NCBI GenBank assembly: GCA_963826055.1
Contig: CAWGVO010000009.1
Location: 558,001 to 622,000 of the forward strand
Direction of reading: 5' to 3'
Source of the DNA: JBBDMC01 sp963826055
Lineage (GTDB): Bacteria; Pseudomonadota; Alphaproteobacteria; Rhizobiales; Kaistiaceae
Length of the DNA stretch: 64,000 nucleotides
Under the pieces are notes generated by a model, which was not told the DNA's origin, ran no database searches, and saw nothing but the letters and a program-made list of their open reading frames with translations. The stretch's first letter is position 1, and every line of letters starts with the position of its first letter. Position numbers and translations under genes: made by a program. This document shows positions 18,625 to 28,013 of the stretch, piece by piece.

Positions 18625-20361
18625 TCAGTCCCCGATCAGCTTCTCCAGCGTCTCCAGCCGGTCGGCCTCGGAGGGCGGCTTGTCCCAGCGGAGCCGCGCG
18701 ATGCGGGGGAAGCGCATGGCGACGCCGGACTTGTGGCGGGTGGAGCGCTGCAACCCCTCGAAGGCGACCTCCAGCACCAGCCCCTTGCCCGCCTCGTGGA
18801 CCACCTCGCGCACCGGCCCGAACCGGTTGATCGTGTTGTTGCGCACGAAGCGGTCGATCTCGACCAGCTCCTCGTCGGTGAAGCCGAAATAGGCCTTGCC
18901 CACCGGCACCAGCTCGTCGCCGGCCTCGCCCGCGTGCCACACCCCGAACGTGTAGTCGGAATAGTACGACGAGCGCTTGCCGTGGCCGCGCTGGGCGTAC
19001 ATCAGCACCGCGTCGATGGTGTGCGGGTCGCGCTTCCACTTGAACCACGGTCCCTTCGGCCGGCCGGGCTCGTAGACCGAGTCCCATCGCTTCAGCATCA
19101 CGCCCTCGATCACCGGTACCGGCGGTGCGGCGCGGAGGGCAGCGAGGTCCTCGCCGGAGCCGTAGGTCAGCAGCGGCGACAGGTCGATGCGGCCGGAAAG
19201 CGAACGGGCGACCAGCGCCTCCAGGCGCCGGCGGCGCTCGCGGAAGGGGAGGGTGCGGATGTCCTCGCTGCCGTCGATCAGGCAGTCGTAGGCGCGCAGG
19301 ATCGCCGGGTAGCGCTCCATCAGCTTTGGCCGAGACGGTCTTGCGGTTCAGCCGCTGCTGCAGGTCGGAGAACGAGCCGAGCACGATCTCGTCGCCGTGC
19401 CGCGCGCCGATCAAGCAGCTCGCCGTCGAGCGCACCCTCGACATCGAGGCCGGCGACGAGATCGGGGAAGGTGTGGGAGATGTCGTCGCCGGTCCGCGTA
19501 TAGAGCCGGGTGACGCCGTCTTCACGCACCGCCTGAACGCGGATGCCGTCCCACTTCCATTCCGCCGCGTAAGCGTCTGGCGTGATTCCGGAAAGCTCGT
19601 CGTCGGCGATGGCGTGCGACAGCATCACCGGCCGGAACGGCGCCTTGATGCTGGACCGCGGCCGCTCGGCGCGCCCCTCCAGCCAAGCGAACAGCTCGGC
19701 GTAGGGCGGCGCCACCCCGTGCCACACTTCCTCGATCTCGTTGACCGGCTTGTCGCCGAGGTCGGCGAGCGCCTGCTTGGCGAGGCGGGCCGAGACGCCG
19801 ATGCGCAGCCCCCCGCCGACGAGCTTGATCAGCGCCCAGCGGCCGGTGGCGTCGAGCTGGTCGAGCCAGCCTTCCACCAGCCGCGGCCCTTCGCTCCGCG
19901 ACGCCCGCTGGAGCTGTTCGACGACGGAAGAGAGGCGGGGCGTAGGGGCCAATTCACCTCCCCCTGGAGGGGGGAGGTCGGTCGGCGAAGCCGACCGGGA
20001 GGGGGTGGTGTGTGGGCCGCTTCCGCCACCCCACCCCGGCGCTACGCGCCGACCCTCCCCCTCCAGGGGAGGGTGGCTTCGCGGCGTCAGGCGCCGGCCA
20101 GATCAGCGAGATGGTCTCGGCGAGGTCGCCGACGTAGTCGTAGGAGTAGCCGAACAGCACTTCGTCCACGCGTTCGGCCACCAGCGCGCGCAGCATCGCC
20201 GGCTTGACGCTCGGGATGTCGAGTTCGCCGGTGAGCACCGCCAGCGCATAGCCGCGGTCGGGGTCCGGCGTCGCGCGGAAATAGTCGACCATCAGGCGGA
20301 GCTTGGCGTTGCGCTGCGGCGTCAGCACCAGCCGGTCGAGCAGGGCGGCGAAGGCTTTCAC
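18625..20361 (-). CDS. ATP-dependent DNA ligase of the Lhr-Lig-Exo-MPE repair set, with in-frame repeat insertion
   Basis: Seals nicks using ATP; this branch is linked to crosslink and other DNA damage responses. About 579 codons against a usual 530-540. The N-terminal domain runs from KAFAALLDRLVLTPQRNAKL to AETISLIWPAP. A palindromic repeat (19955-20075) then adds about 40 codons before LSSVVEQLQRASRSEGPRL. The nucleotidyltransferase core has the adenylated Lys in EWKWDGIRVQ, then GALDGELL, VIEGVMLKRWDSVY and KWKRDPHTIDAVL. The OB-fold end is TRHKSGVAMRFPRIARLRWDK. GTG 20361 overlaps the exonuclease stop by four bases. Breaks: one inside the repeat, near 19430 and near 19325. Confidence 0.88.
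19955..20075. repeat. palindromic repeat element, family C, inside the ligase gene
   Basis: About 121 bp starting CACCTCCCCCTGGAGG and ending with the imperfect inverse CTCCAGGGGAGGGTG. Inner palindromes are GTCGGCGAAGCCGAC and GGCGCTACGCGCC. It sits in the linker after the ligase N-terminal domain. Removing one surplus base gives 120 bp, exactly 40 codons, so it can be read through. It belongs to the same family as 22138-22266. Confidence 0.8.
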
Positions 20362-21383
20362 TCCCCCTCGTTCTCCTCGTAGCCGACCATGTGCAGCGGC
20401 CTGGCGGCGATGCCGGCGAGCTCGCACCAGCGCACCAGCGCCTCCTCGCGGCCGTGGGTGACCCAGACCTCGGACGGCGCGAGCTCGGCGATCGTCGCCG
20501 TGAGTTCGTCCCAGTCGGCATGGTCGGAGAGGATCAGCGGCAGTTCGACGTTCGACTGCTTGGCCCGCTGGCGGATGCGCATCCAGCCCGAGGCGAAACA
20601 GGCGACCGGGTCGGGAAAGCGGCGCGCCCAGCGCTCCGCGATCTCCGACGGCGGGCAGACGACGACGGCGCCGGCGAAGTCGCCCTTCCTGCCGCCGGCG
20701 ACCGTCGCCGGGGCGAGCGGGCCGAGCGCGATGCCTTCCTCTTCGTAGAGCCGGCAGAGCTTCTCCATCGATCCGTGGAGGTAGATGGTGCGGTCGTAGC
20801 CGGCGTCGCGCAGCATGCGGATCACGCGCTGCGCCTTGCCGAGCGAATAGGCGCCGACGAGATGCGCGCGCTCGGGAAACTGCGCAAGCGAGGTCATCAG
20901 CTTGGCGATCTCGGCGTCGGCCGGCGGATGGCGGAACACCGGCAGGGCGAACGTCGCCTCGGTGATGAAGATGTCGCAGGGCACCGGCTCGAACGGCAGG
21001 CAGGTCGGGTCGGCGCGGCGCTTGTAGTCGCCGGAGGCGACGATGGTCAGGCCGCCGCCCTCGACCGCGATCTGGGCGGAACCGAGAACGTGGCCGGCCG
21101 GGTGGAACGTCACCCGCACCCCGCCGATGGTCGTCGTCTCGCCGAGCTTCGCCACCTCGGTCCGCCCGGCGAAGCCCTCGCCGTAGCGCGCCGCCATGAT
21201 CTTCAGCGTCTCGGCGGTCGCCAGCACCGCGCCGTGGCCGGCCCGCGCGTGGTCGGAATGGCCGTGGGTGATGAGCGCGCGGGGCACCGGCCGCGTCGGG
21301 TCGATGTGGAAATCGCCCGGCGGGCAGAAGAGGCCGGCGGGGGTGGGGGTGAGGAGATCCTGCGGGTCGCATGGCGCAAACAT
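20358..21383 (-). CDS. ligase-associated DNA exonuclease (metallo-beta-lactamase fold)
   Basis: Nuclease of the beta-CASP/MBL group that works with the neighbouring ligase in DNA damage repair. 341 residues, unbroken. Metal-binding motifs are THGHSDHARAGH near residue 38, HPAGHVLGSAQ near 85, ASGDYKRRADPT near 108 and a late ILSDHADWDEL. The start is ATG 21383; ATG/CAT lies only 18 bp from the farthest-upstream lhr start on the opposite strand, so the promoters overlap. GTGA overlap couples it to the ligase. The same gene pair occurs with Lhr and a metallophosphoesterase in many proteobacteria. Confidence 0.92.
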   Translation of the reverse strand: MFAPCDPQDLLTPTPAGLFCPPGDFHIDPTRPVPRALITHGHSDHARAGHGAVLATAETLKIMAARYGEGFAGRTEVAKLGETTTIGGVRVTFHPAGHVLGSAQIAVEGGGLTIVASGDYKRRADPTCLPFEPVPCDIFITEATFALPVFRHPPADAEIAKLMTSLAQFPERAHLVGAYSLGKAQRVIRMLRDAGYDRTIYLHGSMEKLCRLYEEEGIALGPLAPATVAGGRKGDFAGAVVVCPPSEIAERWARRFPDPVACFASGWMRIRQRAKQSNVELPLILSDHADWDELTATIAELAPSEVWVTHGREEALVRWCELAGIAARPLHMVGYEENEGE

Positions 21384-21401
21384 AATACCACGCGCGTACG
21401 C

Positions 21402-24207
21402 ATGACAGCCGCCCTGAGATGGACGCGGTCGCGCTGCCCGCGCTACCTGTGGGCCGTGACCGCACGCGCCAAAGTGGACCAGGCCACCGGCCTGATGCCG
21501 GCGCCGTTCGCGGCGTGGTTCGCCGCGCGCGGCTGGACGCCGCGGCCGCACCAGGTCGAGCTGCTGGCGAAGGCGCGGGCAGGGCGCTCGGTGCTGCTGA
21601 TCGCGCCGACCGGCGCGGGCAAGACGCTCGCCGGTTTCCTGCCGAGCCTCATCGCCCTCCACGAGCGGCCGAAGAAGGTCCCGGTCGGCGGCCGCGGCAT
21701 CCACACGCTCTACATCTCGCCGCTGAAGGCGCTCGCCGTCGACATCGCCCGCAACTTGGAAGCGCCGGTCGCGGAGATGCAGTTGCCCGTGCGGCTGGAG
21801 ACGCGCACCGGCGATACCTCCATCCACAAGCGCCGCCGCCAGAAGCTGGACCCGCCCGACATCCTGCTGACCACGCCGGAGCAGGCGGCCCTGCTTCTCT
21901 CCGCGCCGGATGCCGACCGCTTCTTCGCCGACCTCGACACGGTGATCCTCGACGAGCTGCACGCGCTCGTCACCAACAAGCGCGGCGACCTCCTGTCGCT
22001 CGGCCTCGCCCGCCTCAGGACACTGGCGCCGAAGCTGAAGGCGATCGGCCTTTCCGCCACCGTCGCCGACCCCGACGCGCTGAGGGCCTGGCTGGTCGGG
22101 CAGGAGGCGAAGACTTACTCAGCCGAGCCAGAGACAGCACCCCCTCTCCCCTGGTGGGAGAGGGCTCGGCGGCGAAGCGGCCGGGGAGGGGTGGGCGACC
22201 CGCACGCAACGCCACCCCTCACCCGATCGGCTCGCGCCGATCGACCTCCCCCTCAAGGGGGAGGTGGGTCGCCTTGGTCAGGTGGCGACTCAAATCGGTC
22301 GGCGGAGTCGCGCAACCTCGCCGACCTCGTCACCGTCACCGGCGGCGCCAAGCCGGAGATCCGCATCCTGGAATCGGACGAGCGGGTGCCGTGGGCCGGG
22401 CACTCGGCCCGCTACGCGCTTGCCGACGTCTACGACGCCATCGCCGTCCACGACATGGCGCTGGTCTTCGTCAACACCCGCAGCCAGGCCGAGCTGATCT
22501 TCCAGGAGCTGTGGCGGATCAACAATCGCGGCCTCGCCATCGCCCTCCACCACGGCTCGCTCGACGCCAGCCAGCGCCGCAAGGTCGAGGCGGCGATGGC
22601 GGCGGGCAAGCTGCGCGCGGTGGTCTGCACGTCCACCCTCGACCTCGGCATCGACTGGGGCGACGTCGATCTCGTCATCCACGTCGGCGCGCCGAAGGGC
22701 GCGAGCCGGCTCGCCCAGCGCATCGGCCGCGCCAACCACCGCCTCGACGAGCCGTCGCAGGCGCTGCTGGTGCCCGCCAACCGCTTCGAGGTGCTGGAAT
22801 GCCGCGCGGCGCTCGACGCCAACTACCTCGGCGCCCAGGACACGCCGCCGATCCGCGCCGGCGCCCTCGACGTGCTCGCCCAGCACGTCCTCGGCATGGC
22901 CTGCGCGGCACCGTTCGACGCCGGCGTGCTCTATCGCGAGGTCGCCTCCGCCTATCCCGTACCGCGACCTCGACCGGGCGACCTTCGACCGCGTCGTCGA
23001 TTTCGTCGCCACCGGCGGCTACGCGCTGAAAACCTACGAGCGCTTCGCCAAGATCCGGCAGGGCAAGGACGGCCTCTGGCGCATCAGCCACCCGCGCATC
23101 GCCCAGCAGTACCGGCTGAACGTCGGCACCATCATCGAGGAGCCGCTGCTCAACGTGCGGGTGGCGAGGAACCGCGGCCACGGCTTCGCCGGCCGCGGCG
23201 GGCGCGTGCTCGGCAAGATCGAGGAATACTTCATCGAGGGGCTGGCGCCCGGCGACACCTTCCTCTTCGCCGGACTGATCCTCGCGCTTCGAGGGCATCC
23301 ACGAGAACGAGGTCATCGCCACCCGGACCAAGGACGACACGCCGAAGATTCCGCTCTACGCCGGCGGCAAGTTCCCGCTGTCGACGTACCTCGCCGCCGG
23401 CGTCCGCGCCCTGCTCGCCGACGAGAAGAAGTGGAAGGTGCTGCCCGATCAGGTGTCGGAATGGCTGGGGGTGCAGAAGGCGCGCTCGGTGCTGCCGCGC
23501 GTCGACCAGTTGCTGGTCGAGACCTTCCCGCGCGGCCACCGCTTCTACATGGTCGCCTACCCGTTCGAGGGGCGGCTCGCCCACCAGACGCTGGGGATGC
23601 TGCTCACCCGCCGGCTGGAGCGGGCGAGGCTGCGGCCGACCGGCTTCGTCGCCACCGACTATTCGCTCGCCGTCTGGGGCCTCGGCAACCTCGGCCAGGC
23701 CTTCGCCCGCGGCAAGCCGAGCCTCGCCGCAGCTGTTCGACGAGGACATGCTCGGCGACGACCTCGAGGCGTGGATGGCGGAGAGCTATCTGCTTGAAGC
23801 GCATGTTCCGCAATTGCGCGCTGATCTCCGGCCTGATCGAGAAGCGCCACCCGGGAACGGAGAAGAGCGGCCGCCAGGTCACCATCTCGTCCGACCTCGT
23901 CTACGACGTGCTGCGCCAGCACGAGCCCGACCACGTTCTCATGCAGGCGACCTGGGCCGACGCCGCCACGGGCCTGCTCGACATCGCCCGTCTCGGCGAT
24001 ATGCTCGCGCGAATCAGGGGCCGAATCGTCCACCAGCGGCTCGACCGCATCTCACCGCTCGCCGTTCCGGTGATGCTGGAGATCGGCAAGGAGCCGGTCG
24101 CCGGCGGCGAGGCGGACGAGCACGTGCTCCGCGAGGCGGCGGACGATCTGGTGCGGGAGGCGATGGGGGATGGCGCAAGCGCTGAGAAAGCCGGTACCGG
24201 CGAGTGA
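21402..24207 (+). CDS. ligase-associated DEXH-box helicase (Lhr-core type), in-frame repeat insertion, frame-broken
   Basis: SF2 ATP-dependent DNA helicase acting with Lig, Exo and PdeM in DNA damage repair. About 930 codons. RecA domain 1: HQVELLAKARAG, Walker A APTGAGKTLAG, DEXH box VILDELHAL, motif III LSATVADPD. A 43-codon repeat insertion then separates it from NLADLVTVTGG and RecA domain 2 (ALVFVNTRSQAEL, STLDLGIDWGDV, QRIGRANHR). A winged-helix and Lhr-core C-terminus follow (TIIEEPLLNVRVARNRG, RPTGFVATDYSLAVWG). Breaks near 22965, 23290 and 23730. The start is uncertain: ATG 21402, GTG 21456 and ATG 21495 are all in frame, and none has a good RBS. Confidence 0.88.
22138..22266. repeat. 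palindromic repeat element, family C, in frame inside lhr
   Basis: 129 bp (43 codons) starting CACCCCCTCTCCCCTGG and ending with an inverse-type CCCCCTCAAGGGGGAGGTG. Inner arms are TCGGCGGCGAAGCGGCCGG and GATCGGCTCGCGCCGATC. The lhr frame runs through it without a break. It lies between the two RecA domains, where homologues have only a short linker. Both family-C copies end in the same translated motif, ADRPPP. Confidence 0.8.
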
Positions 24208-24889
24208 ACCGTGTCTGATCGGCGTTTTCGGCGTGGTGTTGGAAGCCTTCCCTGAGGGCGCCCTGTGGTGGGACCACGAGCGGCTGCTGGTCGTCTCCGA
24301 CCTCCACCTGGAGAAGGGCTCTGCCTTCGCCCGCCGCGGCCAGCTTCTGCCGCCTTACGATACCGCGGAGACCCTGGGGCGGCTGTCGGACCTGATCGCC
24401 CGGCTGGCGCCGAAGACCGTGGTGGCGCTCGGCGACTCCTTCCACGACGACGGCGGCCCGGCCCGCCTGTCGCCCCGGGACCGCGCTTCCCTTGCCGCCC
24501 TTCAGGTCCACCGCGAGTGGGTCTGGGTCGCCGGCAACCACGACCGCGATCCGCCGGCCGGCCTCGCCGGCACCCACGCCGACACGCTGGCAGTCGGTCC
24601 GTTGACGTTCCGCCACGAACCGCGGTCAGGGCAGGCCGAGGGCGAGGTTGCGGGCCACCTCCATCCGTGCGCCCGTGTGCTGGGGCGTGGCCGTTCGGTG
24701 CGCCGGTCCTGCTTCGCCGGCGACGGCTATCGCCTGATCCTGCCGGCGTTCGGCGCCTACGCCGGCGGCCTCGACGTGCTGGACAGGGCCTTCGCCGGCC
24801 TCTTCTGCGGCGACACCTTCCGCGCCTACATGCTCGGCGACGACCGGGTGTACCCGGTCGGCCGGCGCGCCCTCGGGGGCGGCTGGTGA
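24170..24889 (+). CDS. pdeM: ligase-associated metallophosphoesterase PdeM
   Basis: Calcineurin-like phosphoesterase encoded with Lhr-core helicase, Lig and Exo; related enzymes have phosphodiesterase and DNA-end activities. 239 residues, unbroken. Metal-site motifs in order: VVSDLHLEKGSAFARRG near residue 42, ALGDSFHDDGGPARL near 90, WVAGNHDRDPP near 120 and GEVAGHLHPCARV near 160. The start ATG 24170 overlaps the end of lhr by 38 bases, implying co-translation. The following 120 bp holds only a perfect inverted repeat. Confidence 0.92.
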   Translation: MAQALRKPVPASEPCLIGVFGVVLEAFPEGALWWDHERLLVVSDLHLEKGSAFARRGQLLPPYDTAETLGRLSDLIARLAPKTVVALGDSFHDDGGPARLSPRDRASLAALQVHREWVWVAGNHDRDPPAGLAGTHADTLAVGPLTFRHEPRSGQAEGEVAGHLHPCARVLGRGRSVRRSCFAGDGYRLILPAFGAYAGGLDVLDRAFAGLFCGDTFRAYMLGDDRVYPVGRRALGGGW

Positions 24890-24946
24890 GCGAGATCGCG
24901 GCCGCCGGTCCGGGCACTGGAAGCCGGGAATTGCCGGTGGTCCGGT

Positions 24947-25003
24947 GATTCCGGCATTTGCCCGGGTCGCTTGCACGAACAACCAGATGCAAATGCCGGA
25001 ATC
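24947..25003. terminator. perfect 15-bp inverted repeat between convergent genes
   Basis: GATTCCGGCATTTGC (24947-24961) is the exact reverse complement of GCAAATGCCGGAATC (24989-25003), with a 27-base loop. It lies between the ends of pdeM and the convergent lectin-like gene, so it may terminate both. It has no T-run and may instead be another mobile palindrome. Each arm end also holds a GANTC site. Confidence 0.5.
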
Positions 25004-25009
25004 GGACTG

Positions 25010-25660
25010 CTATTCGGTGGCGAAGCAGTAGAAGCGTCCGGCGCCGCCGGTCGACACAAGCGCTTCGGCACTACAGCCGCGGCTGACGTGCGCCGCGTTC
25101 CATGAAGTGTTGCCGCCGCCATTGCGGTCGTGGTGGCCGAGCATCGTCTTCCCATCGGCCGCATCGCTTGTCCAGTTGCCGCAGGTGCGGTCCTCGTTCG
25201 AGGCGATCGCCATGCCGTGCGAGTCGGATCCGGTGAGCATGTCGTGCTGGTTCGGCTGATCGCCACGGCCGTTGACGACGTTGCCGTTCTCGTCGAGCGC
25301 CGTGTCCTTGGTGATGTTGTTGCGATCCCTTTCCACGTCACCATGAAGGTCGGCGACGTTGGCGGCAATCAGCGTACCCTTGGCGTTGTGCCACGGTCCG
25401 GCGCCGATGCGGTCACGCGCGTTGACCGCGCCCTCACCCTGGGTACTCAGGTAAGCGTGCCAGGTGCGCTCACCGGCGCCCGCGGCCGCCGCAAGGCGCT
25501 GGCAGACCGCGTCAGCACCAGCCAGGCCACCGAGGTTGCCCCCACCTGGCGGAGCACTGGTGACGAAGAAGCGCATTGGCTCCTGCGGCTGCGCTGCCTG
25601 TTGAGCAACCGCCGGCAACGACACCACGCACGCAACGGCAAAAATCGCCCACGTCTTCAT
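25010..25660 (-). CDS. secreted lectin-like protein of unknown function
   Basis: 216 residues, unbroken. A Sec signal peptide (MKTWAIFAVACVVSLPAVAQ) gives a periplasmic or secreted product. The mature part begins MRFFVTSAPPGGGNLGGLAG and has several conserved-looking cysteines (VCQRLAAAAG, RTCGNWTS, SRGCSAEAL, RFYCFATE). WHAYLSTQGEGAVNARDRIG, GPWHNAKGTLIA and HHDRNGGGNTSWNAAH resemble the endostatin-like/lectin-like fold proteins annotated in Bradyrhizobium-type genomes. No catalytic motif is seen. ATG 25660 has the RBS GAGGAAAG. The function is not known to me. Confidence 0.75.
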   Translation of the reverse strand: MKTWAIFAVACVVSLPAVAQQAAQPQEPMRFFVTSAPPGGGNLGGLAGADAVCQRLAAAAGAGERTWHAYLSTQGEGAVNARDRIGAGPWHNAKGTLIAANVADLHGDVERDRNNITKDTALDENGNVVNGRGDQPNQHDMLTGSDSHGMAIASNEDRTCGNWTSDAADGKTMLGHHDRNGGGNTSWNAAHVSRGCSAEALVSTGGAGRFYCFATE

Positions 25661-25703
25661 TGCTTTCCTCCACTTTGCTATCGTTATCTGTCAGGTTTCA
25701 GTC

Positions 25704-26087
25704 TCACATCTTCGGCTGCAGCAAGCTGACCCGGTTGCCTTCCGTGTCGACGAACGACACATACCAGCCGACCCCGGGAATCTCGACCGGCTCGCCCATC
25801 ACCTTGCCGCCGGCGGCCGCAACCTTCTTGGCGTGTGCCTTGATGTCCTCCACCGAGATGACCACCGACGGCACCGGGTTGGCTTCGGACTTCTGGAAGA
25901 AGCCGCCATTGATGGCGCCCGGCATTTTCGGCCGTCCGTCCGCGCCCGACTCGGTGGTCGACACCACCACGTAGTTCCCCATCTCCTCGCCCATCATCTG
26001 CGTCTGCCAGCCGAACACTTTCGTGTAGAAATCGGCCATGCGCTTCCGGTTTTCCGCCGGCATTTCAAAATGAACGACAGGGTTCAT
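25704..26087 (-). CDS. VOC family protein (glyoxalase-like)
   Basis: 127 residues, unbroken. One vicinal-oxygen-chelate domain: VHFEMPAENRKRMADFYTKVFGW at the start, a second beta-alpha-beta-beta-beta unit from VISVEDIKAHAKKVAAAGG, and the end VSFVDTEGNRVSLLQPKM. Metal ligands may be H6, the central Glu and the C-terminal Glu/Asp region. This branch resembles PhnB or glyoxalase-like hypothetical proteins with no defined substrate. It stands alone between the lectin-like gene and the TSUP pair. Confidence 0.85.
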   Translation of the reverse strand: MNPVVHFEMPAENRKRMADFYTKVFGWQTQMMGEEMGNYVVVSTTESGADGRPKMPGAINGGFFQKSEANPVPSVVISVEDIKAHAKKVAAAGGKVMGEPVEIPGVGWYVSFVDTEGNRVSLLQPKM

Positions 26088-26183
26088 GACGCAACTCCCT
26101 CGACCTCACGAACGGGGCAGCAGACGCCGCCAACCTGTCCGAGGCAAGTCAAGATTGCGTGTGAAACGCGGCAGGCCGCGGTG

Positions 26184-26958
26184 CTAGTCCCGCCGGAAAA
26201 TGACGCCGCCGAGCCAGCCGACGAACATGGCGAACGCCGCGCACAAAAGGCCATAGATCAGCGCCTGGCTGTGGGCGAAGGAGGGAATGACCTGCTCGAG
26301 GCCGGCCTTCGACACGTTGATCGATTCCTCGGCACGGGCGATCAGCGCCTGGTTGGAGAACAGGTAAACCACCACCGTGTACCGGCCGACCGGGGTATTG
26401 GCGGGCAGCCACGTGCTGGTGCGAAAGATGTTGTCGCCGATGAACTCGACCTTCGCCTGTTCGCTGAACAGCCCCGCCTGCTGCTTCAGCCGGATGTAGG
26501 CGGCTGCGGAAGTCGGCCGCGGCGATGTCGTTGACCGCCGGTCGGTTTTCATAGGTGAACGCGATGTTGTCGAATCCGAGGCCCAGCCGCTCGAGCGTCG
26601 GCGGCTTGGCCAGCGCGTCGCGCGCCACCGAGGTGTCGAGCGCGTAGAAGGCAGGCGCCCCCATCAGCGTCTCGGCGGCGTCGTTGATCCAGATGCCGAG
26701 CACGTTGTCCTTGCGGCGCACCACCATGTCCTGCGGCGGACCCGTCACCAGCACGGCGATGTCGTAGGGTCCGCCCGGCGCCTGCGCTCCCTGCTTGGTA
26801 TCGATGACGCCGAAGATGGTGACGCTGGTGCCGGTGAAGTTCGAGCTGATCTGGATCTCGGGCGTCGACACCGCGATGGTGAGGTTCTCGGCGTGAACCT
26901 CGCCGATGGTCGCGGCCACCATGACAGCCGAAGCGGCAAGGGCGGGCAAACGCATCAT
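26184..26958 (-). CDS. TIGR02186-type membrane protein, partner of the TSUP exporter
   Basis: About 258 codons. A signal peptide (ALAASAVMVAATIGEVHA) leads into a periplasmic beta-rich domain (ENLTIAVSTPEIQISSNFTG; TVTIFGVID-like; VLVTGPPQDMVVRRKDNVLG; WINDAAETLMGAPAFYALD). A C-terminal membrane anchor follows (ALIYGLLCAAFAMFVGWLGG) with a short RRD tail. This is the family usually found beside TauE/SafE permeases; its role is unproven, perhaps an accessory for sulfur-anion export. ATG 26958 overlaps the TSUP stop by four bases. One extra base near 26515 breaks the frame. Confidence 0.82.
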
Positions 26959-27878
26959 CCGCCTCCGACCGTGGCCAGGCTGTACGGGTCGACCGGCATC
27001 GTCACCAGGCCGGTAAGGAAGCGGATCGCCACCGCCAGGATGATCAGCGCCAGCAGCGCCCTCAGTTGCTCGCCGCGCATGCTCTGGCCGATGCGTGCGC
27101 CGAACTGGGCGCCGATGACCCCGCCGATCATCAGGAGAATGGCGAGGATCACGTCGACCGACTGGCTGGAGACCGCGTGCAGCACCGTGGCGACCGCCAT
27201 CGTCCCCAGGATCTGAACCAGCGACGTACCGACGACCATGTTGGCCGGCACCCGCAACAGATAGATGAGCGCCGGCACCATGATGAAGCCGCCGCCGATG
27301 CCGAGCATCGCGCCGAGGAAGCCGATGCCGACGCCAAGCGCGATGATCGGTATGACACTGACGTAGAGCCGCGAACGCTTGAAGCGCATCTTGAACGGCA
27401 GGCCGTGCACCCAGGTGTGCTGGCCGGGACGGCGCAGCTGCGCCGGCCGCCCGCGACGGGCGTTGAGGATGGCGCGCACCGACTCCGCCAGCATCAGCCC
27501 GCCGACCAGGCCAAGGAAGGTGACGTAGCTGAGCGACACGATCAGATCGAGCTGACCGAGCCGCCGCAAGAGGTTGAAGACCTCGACGCCGAGCGCCGAG
27601 CCGACGACGCCGGAGAGCATCAGCACGGTGGCGAGCTTCATGTCGATCAGCTGTCGCCGCCAATAGACGAGCGCCGCCGAGGTCGACGAGGCGACGATGT
27701 GGGTGCTGACGGTCGCCACCGCCACCACCGGCGGAATCTTGTAGAAGATCAGCAAGGGCGTCAGCAGGAAGCCGGCGCCGACGCCGAACAGCCCCGACAC
27801 GAAGCCGACCGCCCCGCCGATCCCGAAAACGATGAACATGTTCACCGACAGTTCGGCTATGGGGAGGTAAAGCTGCAC
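26955..27878 (-). CDS. TSUP (TauE/SafE) family anion exporter
   Basis: 307 residues, unbroken, about eight membrane segments in two pseudo-repeats. Each repeat begins with the family glycine motif: GGAVGFVSGLFGVGAGFLLTP near residue 20 and LGVGIGFLGAMLGIGGGFIMVP near 190. Members export sulfite, sulfoacetate or similar anions; the substrate here is unknown. The start is GTG 27878 (VQLYLPIAELSVN), the conserved N-terminus of the SafE-like branch. It is translationally coupled to the TIGR02186 gene. Confidence 0.88.
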   Translation of the reverse strand: MQLYLPIAELSVNMFIVFGIGGAVGFVSGLFGVGAGFLLTPLLIFYKIPPVVAVATVSTHIVASSTSAALVYWRRQLIDMKLATVLMLSGVVGSALGVEVFNLLRRLGQLDLIVSLSYVTFLGLVGGLMLAESVRAILNARRGRPAQLRRPGQHTWVHGLPFKMRFKRSRLYVSVIPIIALGVGIGFLGAMLGIGGGFIMVPALIYLLRVPANMVVGTSLVQILGTMAVATVLHAVSSQSVDVILAILLMIGGVIGAQFGARIGQSMRGEQLRALLALIILAVAIRFLTGLVTMPVDPYSLATVGGG

Positions 27879-28013
27879 GGGAGCGGCGGCTCGAAATCGA
27901 AAGACAGACGCACGCCAAATCGGCGCGGCGAGAATTGGGCCGGATAAAGCGCCCCTATCCCACGCCTGTCAACGACAGGATTGGCTAAAACACAGCGGTT
28001 TGCGCCTCGAGAG

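Noticed and set aside
20391..21401. Long N-terminal extension of lhr antisense to the exonuclease gene
   Set aside because: The extension has no helicase similarity and overlaps an intact metallo-beta-lactamase gene; the helicase starts at 21402 or later.
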